This document shows, piece after piece, positions 1-12,400 of a stretch of 64,000 nt of DNA (positions are counted from its first letter, which is position 1; each line of letters opens with the position of its first letter). This DNA comes from Membranipora membranacea (lineage: Eukaryota > Bryozoa > Gymnolaemata > Cheilostomatida > Membraniporidae): the NCBI GenBank assembly GCA_914767715.1, contig OU612075.1, forward strand, positions 6,822,001 through 6,886,000. Direction: 5' to 3'. Position numbers and translations under genes: made by a program. Under the pieces are notes generated by a model, which worked only from the letters and a program-made list of their open reading frames with translations, made no database searches and was not told where the DNA came from.

Positions 1-1529
1 ACAGCCAGCACAAGTTATTATAACTATTTAAAATCAGAAAGATTGACTTCATCCCAAACCCTTTTAAGAAATCAAACATTATAAATTGAAACTTTAATCT
101 GCTCACAGAGCACATTTAACTCATTTAATCTAACTTCATTAGCAAACCGACACTCGTGTGCCTCCTATCAAATGTCGGCCCTGTGGAACAAACTGTCCAA
201 CAACCTGGAATACAAAATTACTCAGGCCACCTTTGGCGTTCAGGTGCTACTTCCTGTCTTGAGGTGCTGACTTTTTTCATCACGTATTTTTGCCACATCT
301 CGTATGTGTATGAACTGGTACCTCAATACATTCTAATTTCAAAATTTTTAATTCGTTGATGAAGTTGAAAACAAACATACCAAATCTTTGAGGCATGTAT
401 TAGAATATGTTCACCTACAGGATAGGGGTGTTGTTGGTTTGCTGAGTAAGAGATTTCCGTGTCAGCAAACCTGGAGACGGATTGCTTGCTTGTGTAATAT
501 TTGTAGCATTTCTTAATGTAGCTGAGTGGCCTTTTGGGACAGTACTCTATCAAGTTGTTACTAAACTGCTGGCCTGGGGGATCCTGGTGCATTTTAACTT
601 TCAAGACAATTCAATAAACATCGACACAAGAATAATTTGGTCATATCTCAGCGGTGCTACTCCGAAGACTATTCTTTTGGGATTTTGAATTTTGATGTAA
701 GACTGCCTTGTCCGATCACAAATGTTGTTTTACCTTTTGAAGCTCTTATAATGACAGTAGGTTACTATACTTTCTTATACACAATTTTTTTAAATTAGAA
801 ACAAGGTGATATCAGACAATAATCTTTATCTTCAAAAAATCGTTCCAATAATCATCATTCATTGAATAATGAAGGAAATTAATAATAACATATTTAAAGT
901 TTAGCAGAGACTAAATTATACTCAACCATATTAAGAAGGGTGGCAGCAAGTAATTTATTCTAAATCTACAATTTTGGAAAACTAATTATATTCAAAGATC
1001 AAAGATTATTTGAAATGACCATAGCTTAAAAAAATATTTAAGTTTTAGTTTTGAGAATTTCAGGAAGTGAAGCAAGCATGTGAATCTAGCCTCTGTACAT
1101 TTTTGAGTGAATCTGAAAAATGAAAAAAAAGTCCTCGTCTACAGTATAACCAAATCACACTAATTTTTTGGTACCCTCGAAATATCATGCAGCATAAAAA
1201 TCCAAGAAAGTATTGTCAACTATTTTTATGTCACTCACTATGTTTTAATCCAAAATAACTGTGTAAACCTCATTTATTGTGATAGGAACACTCTCTGTGA
1301 TGTGTAATGCAAGTAGGTGTATTTTTGACAAATTTGAAGTTTTCCTCTCTTTAACCCTCCGATTCAGGTGTGCCCCCCAATTTAAATTTTCTACTACCAA
1401 AATATTCTTATTCCCTAGAGTGTTAGCTTCGATTTGATATATAGTGGTGCTTTGTTCCTTCCGATATCACGAAACGCCCTAACGGAGCCACTTTTTAGGG
1501 ATCTGTCCGTTGACTAAAAGAAATTAAAT

Positions 1530-2000
1530 CATTAAATCAAGTAGTAAAAGAAATGATATGTAAAAATATCTGTCTTCACCAAGATTTGAACTCGGGCCAC
1601 TCGCGCAACAAACATGTTGTAATTTTGGTATATTTATATATATTATATAAAAATAAGGGGTCCTCCCCATGCTCCCTCCTTACTCTTTTCAATCTGACCT
1701 CACCGGAATTCGATCTCGGGGCTCTCGCGCTGAGATCAAATACTCCAACCGCTCAGTCACGCTTGGTCGCTGAAGCTTGCAAAGCTCAGTGCAAAATAAT
1801 CCAGGTGTTTAAATTTAATGATGTAGTGGGTGTAAGTAGTAATAAATAGATACCCAAACAAAAGAAGTTAAACCACCAGGTAGTAAATGAGATGATATGT
1901 AAAAACATCTGTCGTCACCGGGATTTGAACGCAAGCCTCTCGCGCAATAAGCATTTTATAATTGTGGTATATTTATATATATTATATAAAAATAAGGGGT
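1530..2000 (-). repeat. Pair of direct repeats with tRNA-like boxes (SINE remnants)
   Basis: About 110 bases at 1553-1665 recur at 1891-2003, sharing TGATATGTAAAAA and GTATATTTATATATATTATA. On the minus strand each contains a B-box-like GTTCAAATCTTGG or related block. Between them, near 1695-1775, the minus strand reads like A box (GTGACTGAGCGGTTGGAGT) plus a weak B box (AGATCGAATTCC). Together they look like fragments of tRNA-derived SINEs. Confidence 0.55.
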
Positions 2001-2014
2001 CATCCCATGCAACC

Positions 2015-2016
2015 AA

Positions 2017-2047
<31 letters not shown>

Positions 2048-2066
2048 ATCAATCAATCAATCAATT
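2015..2066. repeat. Microsatellite (CCAG)n then (CAAT)n
   Basis: About seven CCAG-type tetramers run directly into four CAAT-type tetramers. Confidence 0.9.
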
Positions 2067-2141
2067 ATGCCCATATTTACACAAGTTTCAGCAATATGCT
2101 GCAATATGATCGTGTCAACACAATGTGATAAAAATAGTTAC

Positions 2142-5100
2142 CTGCAGTGTATGGTGATGACATCGCGTCGTGACGCTGCGTATTTCTCTAGCTTGGTACA
2201 AAGACTGACCAACTGAGCAGCAGAGGGAAGATGACTTCCCATCTTAACTTCAATATGTGTAGCCTCGTGCCTTCTCTGTGTAATTGAGAAATTGAAAGAT
2301 AAAAATGTGTGTTCAATTATTTTTTATCGATCAGGAAGTCGATTTTGAGAATCTAACTGACAGTCATGGTAATATGGTCTATTAAAGCGTCTCCTGGCTT
2401 GATCATTTTGCTGCAGGGTTTCTATGTGTAAATGTTACGAAAAATCATGTATTTGCTTATTGCATCACCTAGCCTTCAGGAATACTTTGAAAGACTTCTT
2501 TAATTTATGAAAACTAGATCATACCCACCAGTTATGGCTTCCCAATCGCACATCAATGCTTATTTTCTGCAGTTCTAAAACTATGGCTTTTGGGACAGCG
2601 ATGTTACTTAACGCCCAATTTGTTTTTAATTTGCTTATGCCGAGCTCAGTTCTCTTATTTGGTGTACTCAAGGTAGAATTGTCGGTTTCTAATATGCTAT
2701 TCCTAACATAATAAAATTTCTGGGTGTCCTAGGTACACACTTTTGGATTAGTTGAGCACAGAAGTGATGATTCGGTAATGTTTAGAGTGTCCGCGTCTCT
2801 CGCATCAGTCCGGTTAGATGACAAGCACTTTATTTTTACACCGCCAGATGTTTGTTCTGTATCAACACCCTCTGGCCAGTACTGGTCTTCATCCTGTGAA
2901 TATATATATGTATATATATAATATATTTAATATATAATAATTATATATAATAACCAAATATAATAATGAATATTTGATGATTATATTTGCTGATCAAGTC
3001 ACTATAAGCATATAAAAAAAAGGTAAATAGAATCTGGAGAGGCACCAGAGATTTTGTACACAAATTAGGACTTATGATAAGAAAGACTATGAAACTCGAC
3101 ACTCTGTTTTAAAACTTGAAGAACTGAATATACTATACAACTCCAGCACTTGTGTTTTTGTTTTGTAATTTAAGTTTCATTCAACAACAATTACCCATGC
3201 CATCACTACCTTAATCTCACGTTCGTTTATAGTCTCGACGCCCTGTGATACCGTGTGAGAAACCAAGATGTTATTCGATTTATTTGTCTCCGCTATCATC
3301 AGTATAGGTCTACGGACTTTGTATACTAATGTGGCAGGGGAGCATTTGAGGTCAGATGCCCTTTTTGACACCACCTTGATCCGGCGGGAATCGAACACAG
3401 ACCGCTTGATTGAAAGACTCACGCCATATCCATTGCATCATGGTCACTCCCTTGCAATCACTACCTTAGTACTGACAACCAAACTTTCAATATAACAGCC
3501 CTCCTTGATGATCATTATTTCGGCAATTTCCCTTGATTTTTTTACCATTTATTTTTGTTGGGCATGGTCACATATGTCCAAGTGACTTGATCGCAAATAA
3601 AATCAATATCATCATTATTAAATGAATTTTAGATATATGATATGCATGAATCAGGCCCGTAGTTCTAGGGGAGGTAGGAAGGCAATGCCTCCCCGAGAAT
3701 GTTAAATTGAGTGGTCTTAAAATTCTATAATTGAAAATTCCATGTCTGAGCCAGATGGGACTTTCATGTACTATTTCTATACCTCAACATCTTTCGAGGC
3801 TAGTGATACATCACGCTCTGAAGGATTATCGTCTCCCCTACCATATTTTCAAAACTGTGACCATGTGAATCAATATAAAAATAAATTTACGCCTCCATTG
3901 TCACTAACTACATGAAATCACAGTTCTTCAAGTGGTCGTCTATTGAAACTACCTCTCTTGGTACCCCTTGTTAAAACAATAAGTTACTTTCTGCTAAGTT
4001 AATGTTGGGCACATTATAATTCTGGCTGATGATCAGCATTTTATTCATCTATTTGGTTAACACCAGCAAAAGAGTTAAATGTCAGCTTTCCCCACATAAT
4101 TTTGTAAGACATACTAGCTCACTGAGTCTACAGAACATCTGTGTTATGAACGTATGGGACTTACCGGGCAGTCATTCAGATAGACTATGACCGATGTCTT
4201 TTTTTCTACAATCATGGTCCAGAAATCTGCTCTGGTGTCTGGGAGCGGTGTTTGTGTAGCGATTAAGCCTCGTCTTGCCTGATAGGACTATCAAAACAGT
4301 TAAAAGAGAAGAAATTCATTTTTCCTACCTCAATGATTAACAATATAGCTTGGGGTTCCCTTATAGGAGGGGGCAACTAATACGCCATTTCCTGGTGAAC
4401 CCCAATAACTTAAAAATAAGATGTTCAAGTATGTACAGTAAGTTGCTGGAGAACAGCATGGGCAGGGCAAGAACTTTATAGGAGGAAATTTGGCCTCGAT
4501 ATTTTAGAAAAATTTAGCATCAGCCACACATCACAATCATAATATACAAATAATTGTTAGTTTACATAGATCTACTCTTCTAGGTCAGAGCACATTACTT
4601 GGAGGAAAATTTTGGTAAAGTTTTAAATGTTTATGCATGGTGTTTTGGTATCAAAGTTTGACGATATCAGTATACATTTGTGACAGCATTAGCAAGATTC
4701 CACAAAATTAAATGCAACTATACTTTCAGTTGTATCTTGATTGACAAACATAAGTAATCACAAACAAACATACTAAGGATATCCCAACTAGATTTCTATT
4801 TTTGTTGAGTCATGTATCCCACTTGCTAGTTGTCTTCTCTCATTTATGTTATACCAACATTTATATGTGATATGTCAACACAAAAGTTTATGTGGCATCA
4901 AGAATTGTCATCGAGTCAACATGACAGACAATGAGAAGTTATCCTCACTTAGCAGTAGCCTGTGCTCCCACTATAAAGATATAGGGAGTGTGGCAGGGCT
5001 GCAGGGGGCCTGTGGCGGGGTATATGTGTTACTGTCATTAGGCCATGACAGTCACACTTTAGGTAGCTGAGTTAACAACAGTTGTTGATTGGCACTGCAG

Positions 5101-6481
5101 GAAATTGATGGAAGGGTGACACTATCCGTGCTGAGACTGAATGAGGAAAATGCACACCTAACGCCTCTCTATTATACATGTAATTATCTTTATAGTGGGA
5201 GCACAGGCTACTGCTAAGTGTGGATAACTTCTCATTGTCTGTCATGTTGACTCGATGACAATTCTTGATGCCACATAAACTTTTGTGTTGACATATCACA
5301 TATAAATGTTGGTATAACATAAATGAGAGAAGACAACTAGCAAGTGGGATACATGACTCAACAAAAATAGAAATCTTGGCATAGCAAACATGAATATTGA
5401 AGTGACATGCATGAATTTCAACATATCACACACAAATTATTACATGTCATGTATGAAAGGTGGCATATCATGGATGAATGTTGGAATAGCATGCATGAAT
5501 GTCAGCATATCGCATATGAATGATGATGCAACACACATTAGAATTGGCATATAACACCGAAAAATGGGCATAAATACATAAATTATGACATGCAACATAT
5601 GAAAGTTGGTATGCCATGTATAAAACTTGGCATATCACATATGCAATGCTTTAATTGACATGACAAATTTTTACAAAGGGCACCCCATACCCAGCAATGC
5701 CAAGCTTTCACATGTTCCATTGTGCTTATGACATCTTGAAAGTTGCCTCCGATTTGAGAAGTTTTCAACAAAATAATTTTGTGATTTTATGATGATGTTG
5801 CAAATCAAATTGATATAATTCATAGTGTACTAAACTACCGATTATCATCAACTCAGCGTGACTTACATCAACAGTGACAGCATTGATATAGTCATCAGGA
5901 CTTGAGTTACCCGGTAGTATGACTCTTGCACTATCCACTAAAACAGAATCATTATAAAAATTAAACATTATTTAATTAAATTGAATTAAATAAAATATAT
6001 CAAATTAAATATATTAAATTAAATAAAGAAATAAAAAAACACTGAATGTTGATGGTTACTTTTAATGACAAACAGTTTAACATGAATATTTTTGACGGTG
6101 TGAGTCCTACTAACACATGACCTGGTAAAATATCATTATTGGCTCATTGAAGATGAGTTTGAAAGGTGAATCTTTGCTTTTATAATCGATTCACCGAGCT
6201 GTGTTTTGTGGTCATGAAATTCACGTGGTGTCTATTAATTACAGACAGTCATTTTGAAGATACACCTAAAAGGATCAAATTGTTACCTACTGGAACTGGT
6301 GTGTTAGATTTGCTTAGAAAAGGACCAATTTTCACTCACATGGTAGGACACTTTGGTCTCTGTTCTTGCTTTGGTTCTCCTCTATTTTTCCGTGAGAATA
6401 AGCTGTCGGCTTGAGAATAGGTGATGCCAGTCGTACTTTGTTATACTGATCCTTCAGAATAGATGGATTTCCTCTACGTGG
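2142..6481 (-). CDS. Gene A exons 22-26: phosphatase domain D2, partial
   Basis: Exon 22 (6481-6340) is the D1-D2 linker and D2 start (QSKNRDQSVLP). Exon 23 (5937-5867) carries DDYINAVTVD and exon 24 (4287-4165) FIATQ-like IATQTPLPDTRADFW. Exon 25 is 2893-2741, and exon 26 (2275-2142) ends at DVITIHC. The WPD loop is replaced (HIEVKMGSHLPSA). The signature His is kept, whereas B and C have Leu. The remainder of the signature lies outside the window. Confidence 0.85.
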
Positions 6482-9400
6482 CTTTGACAGAAAAAAAAAA
6501 CAATAGAGAATAATTTCAAATAACTGGATGATTGTTGTTACATACTTTTCTAAAAATTTCTTTAACCAGAATAATATAGTGTGAGATTTCACGCAACTGA
6601 TTATTCATCTTGGCCCAGACTAGTCATTACTATTTTGGTAATAACAATAATTTATTGGCAACGAAAATTAATATGTATATATATATATATAAATATATAT
6701 ATACAGGACGGTAGATTAGAAATATAGAAGTAGAGGCAAAAGTCCAAGGCGAGTCAGAAGCATCGCCAGTAGGGGTGCAGTAAACTCCTCCTCTAGCAAT
6801 TTAAGGCATATAACTGGCAAATGGATATCATAGAGGAGCTGATTCTGACATGGATTATTCAATTGTAGTGTTTTAGGCCGCTATATTTAGCTTACTAGGG
6901 AAGGCAGTGCCGCCCTTCCTCCCCTAGAACGGTATGCCTAATATATATCTTCATTTAATTGTTCTCACCTGTTGCCACTGATCCAGGACTGACTGGAACT
7001 GTGAGCAATCTACAGCTGTATCTCCACAAGTAAGAGCCTCGGATACAATGCTGTACAGGAATGAGTACTGGGTCTAGAAAAGAACAAAACATAAACCCAT
7101 TTAATTTAATAACACTACTCAAACATGAGCAGCAGCACCACATTTGGCAAGGGTTAGGGCTGCCTGCTGAAAAAATATTGCACAGAAAACTGGGCTATCA
7201 GACAGGGTTGGAGTCATTTGTCTCTCTCTAGTTGTCAGCCCCTACCCCGTACCTGATTGGTCCATGCCTGATTTCTGCAATGTAATTGAGTTTTTGCTTG
7301 AAAGACAGACTGAAAATCCCAATTTAAAATAGAATAGAATCAGGTTGCAGGGCCATTAAGTGTCAAGTTGTAAGCGAAGGACCTCCCGAGCACACCCAAT
7401 GCAGTTAAAATTTCCGAAAAAATGGCGGTGGCACACTGCATGTCTCGCGATACTTCAAACACTACTCGCCCTATCTGGATGATTATTTATATGCTTTGTC
7501 GGATGGGAAGTCCAAACTAACAAACTTGATCAACCTTAAGCAATCTGCCCAACATATGCAGTTATCCATCCTGCCACTTACATTATTACAGAAAAATTTC
7601 TGTATGGGCAATAGCCAATTTTAAGAAAAGATCATGGTAGAGAGTTTGTTGGTGCAGTCCATGTTGTGTGCTAAGACATATTTTAGGTACTTAGTTCAAT
7701 CAAACACACATACAACATCCCGTGGTGCGACGGGTGTTGTAAGACGTGTGGCAGGTGCTCTATGGGTCAGGTCTTGCAGCCCCTAAAGCACCCACAAAAA
7801 TGTTGTATAGGCTTTGAGTCCTGTAAGTCAAATCTCAACCAACACCTGTGATATGTCTTACAACACCCGTCGCCAGCACAAGTTTTAAGTGCCCATTCAG
7901 AACAGTCATACATTTTTGCTTATATCTCATGCTGTCAAAACAACTCACAGCCGTCTGCACCATCTGTGTTCTCTGAAGTCTCATATTATGTACACATCTC
8001 ATCACATTAATAGTCTGATGTCCGGATTTCTTAGAGTCGTGTGCCTCGTCCACCAGGAGATCTAAGCCTATAAATGTCCCAGTCCGACCGACTCCAGCAC
8101 TGGATACAAAAAAATCACAGTGAATTGCGAATGAATAGAAATGAATTTGTTACATTCTACCTAGACCTAGACCTGCCAAGACGATGTTTGATCCAGGTTA
8201 TCTGCATTCAGAATTGCTTCCCCCACTGATCAGCCGTAGGGGAGCAAAATCAAGTGCAGGCAAACTCCGTGGGTCAAACACTTTCAAGCATACCAAGCAC
8301 ATATACTGGTTCCATTACATCTACATGGATTTCCGCTTTCCATATAGCCTACCTAAGGCAGTGAAGGAGTTTTCTGCTTACGAGCACTTTGGTGAGAGGT
8401 TAGGACCTTGCAGTCATTCTATCAGTTAATTTCAGAAAATATTTACAACATTGTCAGACACAGATGCAATCCTAAGATATTACCTGCAATGAACGATGAC
8501 TGCATTTTTGTGTGAGTTCATGTCTTGTTTCACTCGATGTCTCAAACTCAATAGTCCTGATGTTGTTGGTACTCCGTGATCAGGCCATTGGGTAAAGTGA
8601 AAGTGTTTTACATGTCTAGCTGGACCCTGCAACATTCAATAAGCATGTTGAAGAAAAGAGCATTAACATTTTGAAATAAAAAGATGAAGATAATTTCAAC
8701 TTTGATATTTGGATATGAACCACTGAGATGGTTTTATTTTCCGCATCCTCAACATGATTCATTGTTGAAAGAGATCAACTTCACAAGATAATTCTTAAAA
8801 GTTTGTGAGATTGCTTGTTAACTTACATTTTTAAAAGTATACTTAAGTTTCCTGACGACATATTCTGCAAACTGCTGTTCCTCAACAAGAGTGATGGTGA
8901 AATTACCAATTGTCAGTTTATCTGTGTCCTCAGGCCAGTACACAGCACACTTCAGCTATGAGGGTACAAAAATGTATAGGATGGTAGAATAACATATCAT
9001 TAAACTAAAATTCAGACGAGGGAGATCTGAGCATGCGTTCAAGAAATGCACATTTTATCACTGGAGAAATGTTTGTTGCATATTTTCAACCACACTGTTA
9101 AAATTTTTCTAAGGTTTTACGGCAAGGCACTCAGACGATGAAAAAAATCTAGGAATTGGCTGAGTTTGATAATTCATACCTTTCCAGCCTCTATTGGATT
9201 GGTGAGCATAACGATCGTTGACGTCGTTGTGTCATGTATGAGTCTCCACATGTCCTCCATTGTGGTTTTGTTCGGTCCTACGAGTGTAAGATGAATAACA
9301 GGTGTAAATATGTAAGAATTTATGTAAATATATTTTGTTGAGAGAGATCATAGGGAGATGTGGCCTAGTGCTGTAAAAAATTAGCAATTCTATTCAGACA

Positions 9401-12400
9401 ACGCCAGGAAGATTTGATATCCGGACATTTTCCCAACGTCATTTTCCCACCAAGCCATTTCCTCACATCCCTTTATCCCACCTAGCCAGGTGGGAAAATG
9501 GCAGAGTGGGATAATGGGAGGTGGGAAAATGGCTTGGTGGGAAAATGACATTGGGAAAATGGGGCGGATTCGGAAGATTTAGCTGATATATACAGTGTTC
9601 TTGATGGTCAAATGGACATCGACAGGTCGCACTCCCCACACATAGAACGGCATTGTTAGGGAGGAGTTTGTTTTATAAATATTTCTGATTGAGAGTATTT
9701 AGTTTGACATGACCTGACCAGCAAATAATTTGCATTGATTATTATTAGCTACAGCATAACATTTTTATCTTTCTTCATACTGATGTTCAGTTTTTAGTCC
9801 ATGTTTATCACTGTAAAACATGATCTCATTAACCTCTTGCTCTGATCAGTTTCAAATAAGGTTAATATTACTATTATTTACTGCTGTGTTTTAATCCGAG
9901 GTGTGTACTAGACATTGAGTTTTTAGTATTCAACCTAGTCAAGTTTTATAAAATCAATCAAGTTTTTTACCTAAATATAAAAGGGGGTATATCAGCGGTA
10001 GTAAGGTAGAAACACACTGCCGATTATTGCAAGACGAATCGGCAAAGCGAGACGTTAGTGAATCTAAACATTATCATTTGACGCTTGGCGATTTTGTCCA
10101 AATTTCAAAATATTTAGATACTGAGCGTATTCGCCAGCAACACAATGGTTTTTCATCTAATGCCTATTCGCCTTGTAATAATCGAACCTATTAATCTTCT
10201 TACCTTGTGATGCTATGAAACGCTCTTTTCCATTGTAATCCTACCAATAAAATATGAATCAGCAATCAAACAAAAAATCCGGGAAAAGAGATTTTTAATA
10301 ATGTAATACGAGGACAATTGAGCCAAGTTTGTACCGCAGCACCAATTTATTATCAAGTTTTGTTCCTTATGATGAGCTAGTGTATTAGAATTTCTGAAAA
10401 ATTTTAACAAAACAGTTCCACTTTTAGCTTAGGGATTGGTTCTGGCTTGATGTGATGATTAACTAGTAAGTTGGTATGTCAGTGTAAGCGGGTTATAAGA
10501 AGTAGCGGGAGAGGCATCGAGTTACTCCTCGGGGATAGGCATTGAGTCATATCTTATTATCTATGTAGGAAGTTGGTATAATTCTAACCTTGATATAGTT
10601 GGCATTAACATAATCACTATCATAGCCGTGTGAAGTGTCCAACTTTACTCTATTTTCGTCGGCTGGAAAAGAAACCACAATATAAACGTGTGAGCCATTC
10701 AACCCATCAACTTATCAACTTATCAACGCTAACATGTATTTATGTATTTTATGTCTAAGACGTAATCATTTCCATTGTTAATAATAAAAGTCTTTATCTT
10801 CCATATTTCTTCTTTTATTTATTACTGTTTTGTCTTGGCACATCATTTTAATGATGAAGATTGTTTGTCAATAAACGTTTAAAAAAAATCAAGAATGATA
10901 CTTTAAAATTATAGAAATGGTAACTTTGGAGAAACAAACAACGGTCATCTTTACAATTGCGAAAAGTGCAGAAAATATTGCCGGATGATTGTAATGTTAA
11001 GAAATGTGCTGGATATTTACTTGCAGTAATATTCTTAAATCTGTTCTTGGCCACATTAATTGGTATCCTGCCAACCTTGCAGATAAGTTGTGGACTTCCA
11101 ACTCTCTGGAAACAAAATTGCATCAAAAGTTGTTAACTCGTTTCATTTCACTCTATTCATTGACGCCAAAGGGACAGTGTGCAAGTTAAATCAAACATGA
11201 GACAACAGTAGCATATTATGCTATAAGAGGAAAATATTCTCTGCTTCAGAGACGCAAGTCTCAAAACTCGCAATTTTATTCAAATGTCCGGAAAAATGGT
11301 AGATTGATTGACATAAATATAAATACAATTTTAAATCAACCCTATCCTATAAGAGTAAATTTTAGCTAGAAATAAGTTAAGCTAGTATTGAGTTGACTTA
11401 GTGTTAGCTTAGCTAGCACAAAATCAGAGAGTGAGAGCAGCTAGGAGCAAAAATAAGACCTGATTATAAAAAATTGTTTTAACTCACATCAAATTCGTCC
11501 CTGAATGGATGAGTTGGATTGTCCTCATGTTCTGCTTGTACAATCTTATATACATCTGGTACTGGGATATCATGAGCATCAGGCAAAGAGGAGCCCATGT
11601 TCTGATATGTATCCCCTTCTTCATCAGCAATCTGTCTGGGTTTGGGGAGGGGTGGTGATGCCCCGCCATTAGCACCAATTATAGCTTCTAAGAATATACA
11701 TTGTCAAAATAGACTATGGCAGAAGCTTTATACACTGCCATACCTGCGGTAGGGACACTGATTCATACATTCACAATCAAACTTAATTTTGCCGATGCCG
11801 GTAAGGTTCTTTGAGTTTATCAATATTATATCGGTTTCAACAGTGAATGTCAATTGCTTTCTTGACCTATACACATAAACAGCAGTGTGAAAAAACGGTT
11901 AATTCTGAGATGTCTAAAACAGTTTTCAACAAAAAATTGAAGACCATTCTCTTTTTAGTCATGTTGTTTTTAACTGTGCAAAGGTATCCTCTCCTGTGCG
12001 GGAAGGTCTTTTACATACATCCACCAAATTTCTTTGTGTTTGAATAATAAGGGGCTGGATAGGGGCTGATATCATGCCCAGCATCCTTTGATTTTTCACA
12101 TTATTTCATTGATGGATATATAGTAAACTATGGCTCACAGCACAAACTAATTACCTCATGTTGTGCTATTTAAGTGGGACACATTCTGATCAGTGAAGCA
12201 TACGCATTGTCCTGTCTAGGTAGTATATTAAGTCTATGACATACACCAACATGAAAATATTGGAGATGAGGGCAATAAACAATAAACTTACCTTCAGCTG
12301 AACTATCATGATGGCTTGGCGCCTCTATACCAGGAGCATGGTATCCTTTGGGGTTGTTTCTGCAAGTAAACGAACAAATAGACAAAATACAAACTGTCTG

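Larger units (their letters stand above)
1..2141. other. Probable gene A intron 26 or 3' flank, repeat-rich
   Basis: No exon resembling B exons 27-28 was found on either strand. The segment 1-1500 is AT-rich without recognisable genes; 1530-2100 is built from repeats (listed separately). Open frames here are short and have no protein-like pattern. Confidence 0.5.

Noticed and set aside
4846-5320. Two facing open frames with the same N-terminal sequence
   Set aside because: They are the two arms of the inverted repeat read in opposite directions, not genes.
5377-5650. CRISPR-like repeated blocks
   Set aside because: Units are degenerate, without constant repeats and unique spacers, in an animal intron. 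It is a minisatellite.
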